Position numbers and translations under genes: made by a program. DNA of 64,000 nt from UBA1723 sp045642085. GTDB lineage: Bacteria; Bacteroidota; Bacteroidia; Bacteroidales; Paludibacteraceae. Shown in pieces: positions 35,965-44,749 of the stretch (position 1 is the first letter of the stretch; every line of letters begins with the position of its first letter). The notes beneath the pieces are model-generated. The model was given only the letters and a program-made list of their open reading frames with translations, ran no database searches and had not been told where the DNA came from. The stretch lies in assembly GCA_045642085.1 (NCBI GenBank), contig JAZUIF010000043.1:1-64000 (forward strand), written 5' to 3'.

Positions 35965-38900
35965 TTACTTAATCATCACTTTCTTGATGATCTGAGTATT
36001 TTCTGTTGAAATCACTGCCATGTAAACACCTGACTGAAGAGCCTCAACATTGATTACTGACGCATTTGTCGAGATAACCTTGTTGCCGATCATATCAATC
36101 AACTCTACTGACTTAATCTCCTCATCCGCAACGATCTCAATATAAGTAGACGCTGGATTTGGAACGATTTCGATTACATTTGCATCAACATTCTCAACAT
36201 TTGAAGGATCACCCTTTATAGAAACCTTGATCAATTCACAATCCTTGAAATCATAGATCTCTGTATCCTTGCTGTACTTGATACCATTGTACTCGCCTTC
36301 AGCACTCTCATTCTTGATTGTTGCAGGAGCATCCTTCCAGATCTTGAAGCTTCCTGTCAAGTGAAGCATTGCCAAGTAGTGAACTAGACCATCGTAGTAG
36401 CGGTACTGACCTGTTGCAAGACCAGCGCTCCATGCTTTGTTCAAGTTTGTCTTAACCTTAGAAGCGTATGAAGGCTCATTCATCAAAGCGTAGCATGCTA
36501 CTGCGTTTGCTCCAGTCTCACCTAGTGTGTATGACTCAGATGGATCAGAACCGTCCCAGTTGAAACGTGCGTGCTTGTATCCGTCTTTCTCGAAGAAGTC
36601 GATGATTCTCTTAGCCATCTCAGTCTGACGAGCTGCATCCTTACCGAACAAGTAGTAGTCCATACCGTAGTTCATCGCGCAACGCATTGCATCGTACATG
36701 TACTTGTGAGCGTTGTTGTTGTAGTTAACCTGCTTAGGAGAACCGTCGAAGTTGTTATAATCTGAGAACAAACCTGACTGAGAGTTGCAAGACTTGTATA
36801 GGTGGTTACGAGTAGCTGTTGCTGCTGTAGCCCATTTGCTATTGTTAGTCTCTGACCACATTGCGAACAAATCAACGAATGCTGGTAGATCGTATGAAGG
36901 ATCTGAGAAATCAGAGCAGTTGTATGGCTGGAATGTGATCACATTCTGACTCTCGTTGAATAGAGAACCTGTACCACCCTTCCAGAAGTTCTTCAAGCAG
37001 AACTGAGCATCGTCCATGTAAGACTTCTGACCCCATCTGTGAGAAGCAAGCATCAATGCAGTTGTGAAGTACATCTCACCGTCAGGAGCACAGTTTGCAT
37101 CCTGTGCAGATCCGTCAGGATTACACTGCCACTTGAAGTATCCCTGCCACTGACCTGAAGTGTGAAGCATGTTCTTCTTAGCGAATCCCCAAAGCTTGTC
37201 GAACTCAGACTTGTGACCAGTCTGTACACAGATCATCATACCGTATGACATACCCTCTGAACGAACATCGTTATTACCTGTATCAAGGATGTAAGCAGTA
37301 CCGTCGTTCTTCTCAAAGTATACCTTGTTAGAACCTACGAAGTAGTGATCCCACAACTGATCCAACTTCTTCTGGATGTCAGCGTCAGACTTTCCTAGGA
37401 TAGTCTTGAATGGAGATGTGTAGTTACCAGTGTAGAATGCACCTGTTCCCATCTTACCGTTCTCACATGATGGTCCGAAATAAGCTCCGTCCTCATCGAA
37501 GAATGTCAAAGCACCTGTTGAAGAAGAGCCTTCATTACCGCCTTCGTTTCCACCTTCATCGCCACCCTGGCTGCCACCTTCCTCGATAGCTCCCTTAGAG
37601 AATACCAAGTAGTCGATATTTGTGTAGTTGTTGTCGAAGTTGATCTTTAGAGCGTGCTCACCCTTTGAAAGAGTGATCTTACCTGTTGCCAATGAGTAAG
37701 TATCCCAATCACCAGAACCTGTACCTGTTAGAGAAGCTGCCTTCTTACCATCGATCATGATTGAAATCTCTGGATCTGTGCTACCGTTAGCCATGTAAGC
37801 ACCAACATTGTACTCACCAGCCTCTTCTACGTTGATAGTATACTTCAACCACTCACCTTCTGCAGTGTAACCGATTGCATAACCACCGTTTGCACCTACG
37901 ATATCAACACCATCGTTACGGTATTCCTCACCTTCGTTCTTAGAGTCTGTGTCAGAGTAACCGAATCCTTCACCACCCTTGTCGTAGTTCTCACACTCAA
38001 GTTTACCAGGGATTGTGATTGCTCCCTTATATGGCTCCTCTTTCTCAGATGGCTCTGATGGAGTCGAAGAACCACCGCTTGTTGCGTCACCGATCCACAT
38101 CTTACCATACTTCATATCGAAGCTACCTGAACCAGAACCAACCTCACAAAGGAACTTACAATCGTAAAGCTGACCTAGAGTAACACTAGAAGCCCATTTT
38201 CTCATGTGCTCTGAAACTGAGATATGACCACACTTACGAGGAGTAGATCTTACAGCGAACACCTGCTTAAATGTAGATGTACCTGAGATTGAAGGAGCAT
38301 TGTTACGAGTTCCGACATACAAATCGTATGAACCCTCACCGTCAATTGTATATGAGCCAACCTTATTAGCACCATAGTACAATCCCTGCTGCTTAGCTGT
38401 GCTTCCGAAGAATGTGTTCTCTACGATATAGTACTCAACCTCATTAGGAGTCTTTGTCCATCCATAGATACCGATGTAGTTGTATCCACCACCTGTACCT
38501 GAGCAGTCGTAGTTGAAATCACAGTGGATATCACCCTTTAGCTCACTTGGCTTAGGACCTGTACCCCAGTAAAGACCGATACGGCAAAGCAAATCGTCTG
38601 GATTGTTCCAGTTTGCTGTGAACTGGAATACTCCGTCCTTAACACCGTACTTCATCGAAGCAGACTGACCTGAGTTAGTCCACATCTCGTAACCGTAATC
38701 TGTTCCTGAGATATTGTGGTTACCACCACCATTTGTAGCAGCAGTACCACCATTCAATGAGCTGAATGTTCCACATGGGTTAACTGATGTAGTTGTGTTA
38801 CCACCCTGCTGTGTATTTCCTCCTTGCTGTGTGTTGCCACCACCCTGTGTGCTTCCACCTTCACCAGCACCAGAGATCTCGATGTCACCACCATTTGGAA

Positions 38901-39816
38901 CAGCCTTGAAATAGATATATCCACCTGATACTGTACAATCGATAACCTTGTTACCCTGCTTTACTGAAGCAGAAGAACCAGTTGCTGGTACACGTACTGA
39001 CAATGGGTAATCCCAGTTACAAAGTTTATTGCTTGTCAATGAAGAATTCAATGTCAATGAATACTTTCCATCAGAAACCTTCTTGAAAGTAGCATTGTCA
39101 CGCTCCTTAATATACATACAAGCATCTCTGAAAGTAGTTACCCAGTAATCTTTCTTGTTCTGATCCAACCAAGAAAGAGCACCAGTAAATGCGTTCTGGT
39201 CTGTTGGAGAGTAGCTTCCATTTCCAGCGAATCCAGAGATACCGTGGATTAGGAACACTGCCCAACCGCCGTTAGCCTGAGAAATCTTACTTGTGATCTG
39301 ATTTGAAGAGTTGATACCCTGGTTACCACAGATTGTACAATCCAACTGAGAGAAGTCACGTGGACTCTTACTGTTGTTCTGTCCACCACAGATACGTCCT
39401 CCGATGTAGTTCTGCAAAACTGCAGTAGATCCTGGATTAACACAGTTTGGATAAGCGATTGTCAAACAAGGCTGACCAATCTGCTGCTCAATTGTAGACT
39501 TAGATGGTCCAAGTTCATTTGCATTTGAGCTGTGAGATACAGTATGGCTACCGATCTCGTGTCCTTTTTTAGCAAGACCTGAATAATTACCCCAGTTATT
39601 ACCCATCCAGTTTGTAACAACATAGAATGTAGCCTTGAAATTATACTTATCAAGTTGCTGAGCTGCCCAGTTGTGCGAGCTCCACTCATTGGCTCCGTCG
39701 TCAAATGTGAATGTCACAGCCGACTTACACCAATCTTCCCAAGTAGCGATCTCCTGTGCCTGCACAAGAGACATGGATGCCACCAATGCCGATGTTAAAA
39801 GTAATTTCTGTTTCAT
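35965..39816 (-). CDS. Four-module xylanolytic enzyme: CE4, GH11, CBM6, GH8, T9SS CTD
   Basis: 1283 residues. Signal peptide (1-20); CE4 deacetylase (about 30-240) with TFTFDDG (D39, D40), SHTVSH (H91, H95) and FLIHG (H191); a small beta domain to 315; linker; GH11 (345-577) with nucleophile E461 and acid/base E558; CBM6 (595-740); GGNEGG-type linker; GH8 (about 770-1180) with DVRSEGMSYGM (E854) and CAPDGEMYF (D912); T9SS CTD (about 1208-1283, EIVPNPASTYIEIVA, ending KKVMIK). The GH8 resembles reducing-end xylose-releasing exo-oligoxylanase (Rex). One polypeptide would thus remove acetyl groups from xylan, cut the backbone and trim oligosaccharides. The CE4 substrate could instead be another acylated glycan, since its third motif (IAYPNC) is not canonical. 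Confidence 0.9.
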   Translation of the reverse strand: MKQKLLLTSALVASMSLVQAQEIATWEDWCKSAVTFTFDDGANEWSSHNWAAQQLDKYNFKATFYVVTNWMGNNWGNYSGLAKKGHEIGSHTVSHSSNANELGPSKSTIEQQIGQPCLTIAYPNCVNPGSTAVLQNYIGGRICGGQNNSKSPRDFSQLDCTICGNQGINSSNQITSKISQANGGWAVFLIHGISGFAGNGSYSPTDQNAFTGALSWLDQNKKDYWVTTFRDACMYIKERDNATFKKVSDGKYSLTLNSSLTSNKLCNWDYPLSVRVPATGSSASVKQGNKVIDCTVSGGYIYFKAVPNGGDIEISGAGEGGSTQGGGNTQQGGNTQQGGNTTTSVNPCGTFSSLNGGTAATNGGGNHNISGTDYGYEMWTNSGQSASMKYGVKDGVFQFTANWNNPDDLLCRIGLYWGTGPKPSELKGDIHCDFNYDCSGTGGGYNYIGIYGWTKTPNEVEYYIVENTFFGSTAKQQGLYYGANKVGSYTIDGEGSYDLYVGTRNNAPSISGTSTFKQVFAVRSTPRKCGHISVSEHMRKWASSVTLGQLYDCKFLCEVGSGSGSFDMKYGKMWIGDATSGGSSTPSEPSEKEEPYKGAITIPGKLECENYDKGGEGFGYSDTDSKNEGEEYRNDGVDIVGANGGYAIGYTAEGEWLKYTINVEEAGEYNVGAYMANGSTDPEISIMIDGKKAASLTGTGSGDWDTYSLATGKITLSKGEHALKINFDNNYTNIDYLVFSKGAIEEGGSQGGDEGGNEGGNEGSSSTGALTFFDEDGAYFGPSCENGKMGTGAFYTGNYTSPFKTILGKSDADIQKKLDQLWDHYFVGSNKVYFEKNDGTAYILDTGNNDVRSEGMSYGMMICVQTGHKSEFDKLWGFAKKNMLHTSGQWQGYFKWQCNPDGSAQDANCAPDGEMYFTTALMLASHRWGQKSYMDDAQFCLKNFWKGGTGSLFNESQNVITFQPYNCSDFSDPSYDLPAFVDLFAMWSETNNSKWATAATATRNHLYKSCNSQSGLFSDYNNFDGSPKQVNYNNNAHKYMYDAMRCAMNYGMDYYLFGKDAARQTEMAKRIIDFFEKDGYKHARFNWDGSDPSESYTLGETGANAVACYALMNEPSYASKVKTNLNKAWSAGLATGQYRYYDGLVHYLAMLHLTGSFKIWKDAPATIKNESAEGEYNGIKYSKDTEIYDFKDCELIKVSIKGDPSNVENVDANVIEIVPNPASTYIEIVADEEIKSVELIDMIGNKVISTNASVINVEALQSGVYMAVISTENTQIIKKVMIK

Positions 39817-40196
39817 ATCTATTAGCGTTTTTATTCGTTAGTTATATATGTAAAACTTCATAAACGTGTTGTGTGTGCCATCGTTTACGTTTGCAATATT
39901 ACACTAAAGTTAATCGTCGGAAAATGTGATTACAACTTTTTTTTGACGTTTTTTTCTCAAACGTGTTCGCTAACATACGATGACAGATTTTTCTATGTTG
40001 TTTGACGATTTTTTCACAGATTTTTGTCTAATCAGAAAAAAAATATTGTAATTTTTCAGTGTCAACATTGCAAAAACAAATTTTAGTATTACTTTTGCAG
40101 TGTCGATTTGTCGAAACAATATGGCAATTCGTCGATAAAATAAGGCTAACGACAAAAACAAACAACTATTAACAACTTTACAAAATTTGTAGGCTT
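39817..40196. promoter_or_regulatory. Divergent control region of the two xylan/glucan units
   Basis: A 380-base gap between divergent genes, very AT-rich and without a gene. For the plus-strand GH5: TACTTTTG at 40090-40097 (-7) and TTG at 40068-40070 (-33, 19-base spacing), leaving a leader of about 100 bases. For the minus-strand gene only one-mismatch -7 candidates are seen (near 39894-39901 and 39906-39913). No clear operator repeat was found. Confidence 0.5.
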
Positions 40197-41630
40197 ATGA
40201 GAAATTTCTTTACTACGCTAAAAAAAGCAACATCACTGATGGCTGCAGTAGCTATTTCATCTATGGCTAACAGTGCGTTTGCCGAAAAACTTTCTGGCAA
40301 TACAGCAACTGAAATTGCTGCTATGATGAAAACAGGATGGAATCTTGGCAACTCATTCGATGCAACAGGTGGCGGCAACTCTTTAGCTGCAGAAACTTCT
40401 TGGGGTAATCCAAAGACAACTCAAGAAATGATCACTTTCTTGAAGAATGGAGGTTTCAACACAATTCGTATTCCCGTTTCTTGGGGTAACCACTCAGATT
40501 TTGATAGAGATCCAGAAGACTTCACAATCAATGAAGCTTGGATGAATCGAGTAAAAGAGGTTGTTGATTACTGCTACAATGAAGAAATGTTTGTAATCAT
40601 CAACATCCACCACGACAACAACCAGGGAAACATCTGGTATATGCCGGAGGAAGATGAAGATAATGAACTATTCATCAGAGGTGTTTGGCGTGAAATCGCT
40701 AAAGCTTTCGCTGATTACGATCAGCATTTGGTATTCGAGATTATGAATGAGCCTCGTTTGGTTGGAAAACAAAACGAATGGTGGTTTGACATGAACAGAC
40801 CAACTCCTGCTATCTCAGAAGCTCTTGAAATGATCAACAAATTCAATCAGATTGGTGTTGACGAGATTCGTGGTAATGGTTCAGAAGGAAACAAAGACCG
40901 TATAATAATGTGTCCTGGATACGCAGCTTGCTATGAAGGATGTATGTCTCCTGACTTCCAGTTGCCAACAGATGAGACTCCTAACCGTCTTGCAGTTTCA
41001 CTTCACGCTTATCGTCCTTACGATCTATGCCTAGGTAATGTATCATATTGGAAGGCAAGCTACGCTAAGGAGATTAAAGATTATTTCAAACCTGTTTATG
41101 AGAAATTCGTCGAGGGAATGAATGTTCCAGTAATCATAGGTGAGGAGTCTTGCTCTGCTAGATTCGACGCCACAGGTTATATGAACCGTGAAGATCGTCT
41201 TAAATGGGTTGAAGCTTACTATTCAGTGACAAAAGAATATGGAATGCCTGCTATTTTGTGGGACAACAACGTATTCAAGAAAAATGGTGGTGAGGCACAT
41301 GGTCATTTGGATCGTAAAAACCTTAAATGGTACGATTGGCATTTCATCCAGAAGATTATGGATGTCCTTGAAATCGAAGATGTAAACAATATCTCTATTG
41401 ACAATACATTGGCAGTCGGTCCTAATCCGGCTTCTGACAAAATCGCAGTCTCATCAGAAAATGAGCTACAAGATATCTCTATCTACTCAATGAGTGGTTC
41501 TAGAGTAATGTATAAAGAGATCTCTGGAAACAACGCTGAAATCAATGTCGGTGTACTAAACAGAGGTATTTACAACGCTGTCGTTAAGACAGATGAAGGT
41601 TTGAACGTAATAAAGTTAATTTTGAAATAG
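40197..41630 (+). CDS. GH5 (subfamily 4-like) endoglucanase with T9SS CTD
   Basis: 477 residues with a signal peptide ending ANSAFA (about 29). The GH5 domain (about 34-385) has MMKTGWNLGNSFDA, ETSWGNPKTT, FNTIRIPVSWGNH, INIHHD, acid/base E185 in FEIMNEPR and nucleophile E316 in VPVIIGEES, which fits GH5_4 endoglucanases/xyloglucanases. The C-terminus (about 398-477) is a T9SS type A CTD (AVGPNPASDKIAVSSE, ending NVIKLILK). The enzyme should be exported across the outer membrane and attached to the surface. It is divergent from the xylanase genes and shares their control region. Confidence 0.9.
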   Translation: MRNFFTTLKKATSLMAAVAISSMANSAFAEKLSGNTATEIAAMMKTGWNLGNSFDATGGGNSLAAETSWGNPKTTQEMITFLKNGGFNTIRIPVSWGNHSDFDRDPEDFTINEAWMNRVKEVVDYCYNEEMFVIINIHHDNNQGNIWYMPEEDEDNELFIRGVWREIAKAFADYDQHLVFEIMNEPRLVGKQNEWWFDMNRPTPAISEALEMINKFNQIGVDEIRGNGSEGNKDRIIMCPGYAACYEGCMSPDFQLPTDETPNRLAVSLHAYRPYDLCLGNVSYWKASYAKEIKDYFKPVYEKFVEGMNVPVIIGEESCSARFDATGYMNREDRLKWVEAYYSVTKEYGMPAILWDNNVFKKNGGEAHGHLDRKNLKWYDWHFIQKIMDVLEIEDVNNISIDNTLAVGPNPASDKIAVSSENELQDISIYSMSGSRVMYKEISGNNAEINVGVLNRGIYNAVVKTDEGLNVIKLILK

Positions 41631-41649
41631 TAGTAAGGTTTTTCATGAT

Positions 41650-41692
41650 AATGGGCTTGGTTTCGGGAGAAGCTGAGCTCATTGCTTTTTTA
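41650..41692 (+). terminator. Terminator after the GH5-CTD gene
   Basis: AATGGGCT at 41650-41657 pairs with AGCTCATT at 41676-41683 (one G-U pair), followed by a T run. Confidence 0.6.
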
Positions 41693-41720
41693 AACGATTA
41701 AGGATTAACGATTAAGGATT

Positions 41721-41762
41721 AAAAAGACGCGGAATATATATACTTCCACGTCTCATTTTTCC
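41721..41762. terminator. Bidirectional terminator between convergent genes
   Basis: GACGCGGAA and TTCCACGTC (41726-41734 and 41744-41752) form a stem with one mismatch, flanked by A residues on the left and T residues on the right, so it can serve both the GH5 gene and the minus-strand DnaJ-TerB gene. The ACGATTAAGGATTA repeat at 41694-41722 precedes it. Confidence 0.65.
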
Positions 41763-41792
41763 TCCTAATTACGAACTACGAATTACAAATTA

Positions 41793-42944
41793 TTAAATAT
41801 TTCTATTAGCTTTGATAAGCTCAAATGCCTTATTAATTTCCTGGCATCGTTTAGTAGCCGACGCTACAGCTCCTTCTCCCATGCCGGCCACTAAATCAGG
41901 ATGGTTGATTCGCATAAGGTTGCGCCACGTTGCCTTAAGTTCAGAATCAGTAGCGTCTTCTGTAATTCCAAGAGCATCGTAAGCCTTTCTTAGCTCAGGA
42001 GACAAAGTAGTTTCTTCACTAGCACTTTCACTGCCTTTATGCTCCTGTTTGCTCTCATTTTTATCTTCTTTTCCAAGATGCTTCTTCTGGAATGAAACAA
42101 AAACATCAGTATCGATATTCAAACGATTGGCTACTTTTTTCAGAAAATTGAGTTCAGATATCGAACATGTACCGTCGGCAAATACCACGTCGAACAAACT
42201 ATCCATAATGATATTTAGAAACGCCGGATGCACCGTCGACTTCAAATCTGTACAAATCTTTTTAATCTCCTTATCTGAATACTCCAGACACAAAAGATTC
42301 TTAACAAACATGACCGATTCTTTGAAATTCTCTTTATCGTACTTCGATATGAACTCCTTGATCGCATCTAGCTCACAAACCAGTTTTGACTTGTCCACCA
42401 AAACAGCATGAGCCATAAGAGACAGAGCCAAACTTATGGAATCAGGATTAGAACTATCTACCCATGATTGCTCGATTTTTTCTTTATTGATTTTTTCATA
42501 TTTTTTTATCAACTCAGAAAACATATTTTCACCTCCCTCGACGGGTGAAACCAGATCAAGAATGAACTTATTATATGATTCTTCATACCAACCACTTGAA
42601 TAAGCCATTTCAATTACCGTTTCTGTCAAAGAACTTAGTTCCTCAAATGAAATTTGTTGACGAAGTTGACTAAACAAAGCTTCTTTATCACCTAACGGAT
42701 TCTCCAAAAAACGTTCAAAATCTTTAATTTTGCTTTTAGAGCTATCTAAATATGTCTTTTCTATAAAATTCTTTGCGATAGATATCTTTTCTTCTTTTGC
42801 CTCACTTTCAAGATTTACAGCTTCCGCAAGAAATTTAACACAATTGACCTCGACAGCCTTTCTTTTACGACCAGGAACCACAATCATCCTAAAATAAAAA
42901 GCACCTAGCAAAAGCACAAGAATGGCCAAACATATATTTCCCAT
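41793..42944 (-). CDS. Membrane-anchored TerB-DnaJ protein (DjlA-like)
   Basis: 383 residues. One N-terminal membrane helix (about 3-22: NICLAILVLLLGAFYFRMIV), a long helical middle, a TerB-like segment with DSLFDVVFADGTCSISELNF and LKKVANRLNI (about 246-275), a charged Ser/Glu linker (about 292-312) and a C-terminal J domain (AYDALGITEDATDSELKATW, the HPD in RINHPDL, NKAFELIKANRNI). This order, membrane helix, TerB, J domain, is that of DjlA, a membrane-bound activator of DnaK. It starts 24 bases after ribD and is probably in its operon. It shares layout with the 13385-14341 product but little sequence. Confidence 0.8.
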   Translation of the reverse strand: MGNICLAILVLLLGAFYFRMIVVPGRKRKAVEVNCVKFLAEAVNLESEAKEEKISIAKNFIEKTYLDSSKSKIKDFERFLENPLGDKEALFSQLRQQISFEELSSLTETVIEMAYSSGWYEESYNKFILDLVSPVEGGENMFSELIKKYEKINKEKIEQSWVDSSNPDSISLALSLMAHAVLVDKSKLVCELDAIKEFISKYDKENFKESVMFVKNLLCLEYSDKEIKKICTDLKSTVHPAFLNIIMDSLFDVVFADGTCSISELNFLKKVANRLNIDTDVFVSFQKKHLGKEDKNESKQEHKGSESASEETTLSPELRKAYDALGITEDATDSELKATWRNLMRINHPDLVAGMGEGAVASATKRCQEINKAFELIKANRNI

Positions 42945-42968
42945 AAGTATAAACTCCAGATATCGTTA

Positions 42969-44018
42969 TTACTTATTGACAATTAGTGATATAACATTTC
43001 CATCTATATCCTCAATTTTTTCTGCCGACACATTTAATTTTGGAGACATGATTCCATCACCTATTTTCAAACGTGGGTTCTTCTCTACCCTCGCCTCGTC
43101 CCATAATCCAGCGTCGATGAATGATTGCAACGTCTTTGCTCCACCCTCCACAATAAGCGATTGAATGTTATTTTCATAAAGACATTGCATTAAAGCATCC
43201 AATTTGACCCCCTTTTCATCAAATGGCAATGTAGCGACTTTTACATTCGATGGATAATTGCCATCATCAGGTTTCTCACTGATGATGATTGTCGGAGCAT
43301 CTAATGAAAAGCATTTATTGCCGACAGGAACGACTAAATTCCTATCAAGCACCACTCTTGTTGGATTTTTACCAGCCCAATGACGTACAGTAAGGCTCGG
43401 ATTATCATTCAAGGCTGTCTGTGTGCCGACAAGAATGCCAGCCTCCTCAGCTCGCATCTTATGGACATATCTAATCGATTCAGGCGTAGAGATTGCGATC
43501 GGAGCACCGTTTTTACTGGCGATAAATCCGTCTGCGCTCTCTGCCCATTTCAATATGATATAAGGTCGACGCTTGGAGTGGAAAGTGAAGAATCTACGGT
43601 TGAGATGCCAACCTTCGACGGCCAAGACTCCCGTCTGCACCTCTATTCCAGCATCTTGCAACATCTGGATTCCCCTACCGTCGACTTTAGGAAAAGGATC
43701 CACATTGCAAATCACCACCTTTGGTATATGATGCTTGATGATCAATTCAGCACAAGGCGGAGTCTTTCCCCAATGAGCACACGGTTCAAGGCTCACATAC
43801 ATTGTACTGCGAGTAAGTTTCGACTTGTCGGCAACTGATGCCACAGCATTGACTTCCGCATGAGGTCCACCACACTTACGATGATAACCTTCACCAATAA
43901 TCTCACCGTCGCACACAATCACAGCACCAACCATCGGATTGGGAGCAGCGTGACCGATTCCACACTCCGCAAGCTGGAAGCATCGCTTCATATATATTTC
44001 GTCCTGAGTCATAATCAT
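42969..44018 (-). CDS. ribD: RibD, bifunctional riboflavin deaminase/reductase
   Basis: 349 residues. The N-terminal deaminase (about 1-145) has the zinc motifs HAEVNAV (H53, E55) and PCAHWGKTPPC (C80, C89). The C-terminal reductase (about 150-349) has RPYIILKWAESADGFIA, HKMRAEEAGILVGTQTALND, NPSLTVR and IQSLIVEGGAKTLQSFI. It converts the pyrimidine product of GTP cyclohydrolase II to 5-amino-6-ribitylamino-uracil phosphate in the cytosol. Two in-frame ATG codons (44018 and 44012) are equally possible. No FMN riboswitch is seen upstream. Confidence 0.95.
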   Translation of the reverse strand: MIMTQDEIYMKRCFQLAECGIGHAAPNPMVGAVIVCDGEIIGEGYHRKCGGPHAEVNAVASVADKSKLTRSTMYVSLEPCAHWGKTPPCAELIIKHHIPKVVICNVDPFPKVDGRGIQMLQDAGIEVQTGVLAVEGWHLNRRFFTFHSKRRPYIILKWAESADGFIASKNGAPIAISTPESIRYVHKMRAEEAGILVGTQTALNDNPSLTVRHWAGKNPTRVVLDRNLVVPVGNKCFSLDAPTIIISEKPDDGNYPSNVKVATLPFDEKGVKLDALMQCLYENNIQSLIVEGGAKTLQSFIDAGLWDEARVEKNPRLKIGDGIMSPKLNVSAEKIEDIDGNVISLIVNK

Positions 44019-44041
44019 CTAAAAATTAAGCAATGACGTAG

Positions 44042-44062
44042 GGACAGGTTTCAAACCTGTCC
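44042..44062. repeat. Dispersed palindrome, copy in the ribD-LOG gap
   Basis: GGACAGGTTT, C, AAACCTGTCC: a perfect 21-base palindrome between two minus-strand genes. It may also act as the terminator of the LOG-family gene, but has no T run. Confidence 0.7.
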
Positions 44063-44076
44063 GAATATATCAAATT

Positions 44077-44610
44077 TTATTTTTCAAAAATATTAGCCAT
44101 TTCATCGAGGTTGTTGACAACTGCAAAGAAATCCACGCCAACATTCATGAAACCCTCTTCTGTGGCCTTTTTGAACATATTTATCAGGCTATCATAATAA
44201 CCATAGCTATTATAAATCACCACCTTTCCATCAAACAATCCAAGTTGACGCCATGTGATAGCCTCAAGCACCTCCTCAAACGTACCGTTGCTGCCAGGCA
44301 AAGCGATTGCGACGTCGGCAAGATCAAGCATCGTCTTCTTGCGTATATGCATATCCTCCACCACGATATGATCGACTTTATCGTAAGCCCAGCCACGATC
44401 CACCATAAACTGTGGAATCACACCCTTGATAGTGCCACCTTCACTAAGCACACCGTCGGCAAGAGCCCCCATCACACCAACTGCACCACCGCCATAATAA
44501 ACAGTGATTCCAAGTTTGGCCAAAGCCACACCAAGACGGAATGCCTCGTCGGAATATTTAGCTGAAGAATTGGAGTTTGAACCTCCATATACGCAAACGC
44601 TTTTAATCAT
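44077..44610 (-). CDS. LOG-family nucleoside monophosphate phosphoribohydrolase
   Basis: 177 residues, standard length. VCVYGGSNSNSS, GITVYYGGGAVGVMGALADG, the MHIRKKTM motif and ALPGSNGTFEEVLEAITWRQ are the LOG family signatures; the usual PGGxGTxxE reads PGSNGTFEE here, keeping the catalytic region otherwise. Such enzymes release the base from nucleoside 5'-monophosphates; in bacteria without cytokinin roles they are thought to serve nucleotide salvage or housekeeping. Single gene with its own promoter (44635-44642). Confidence 0.88.
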   Translation of the reverse strand: MIKSVCVYGGSNSNSSAKYSDEAFRLGVALAKLGITVYYGGGAVGVMGALADGVLSEGGTIKGVIPQFMVDRGWAYDKVDHIVVEDMHIRKKTMLDLADVAIALPGSNGTFEEVLEAITWRQLGLFDGKVVIYNSYGYYDSLINMFKKATEEGFMNVGVDFFAVVNNLDEMANIFEK

Positions 44611-44634
44611 AGAATTAAATTATGAATATAAAGA

Positions 44635-44642
44635 CAAAGATA
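44635..44642 (-). promoter_or_regulatory. Promoter -7 of the LOG-family gene
   Basis: On the minus strand TATCTTTG fits TAnnTTTG, about 25 bases before the start codon at 44610. Confidence 0.5.
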
Positions 44643-44749
44643 CACATTAATTCATAATTCATAATGCGTAATTCGTAATTGTCGTTACATACCGACATCT
44701 TGGGAAATCCATATTTCCGATACCATCGCAACAATCATTTCCCGAAACC

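Noticed and set aside
42969..44076. FMN riboswitch upstream of ribD
   Set aside because: The 58-base gap holds only the dispersed palindrome; no riboswitch core sequence is present.
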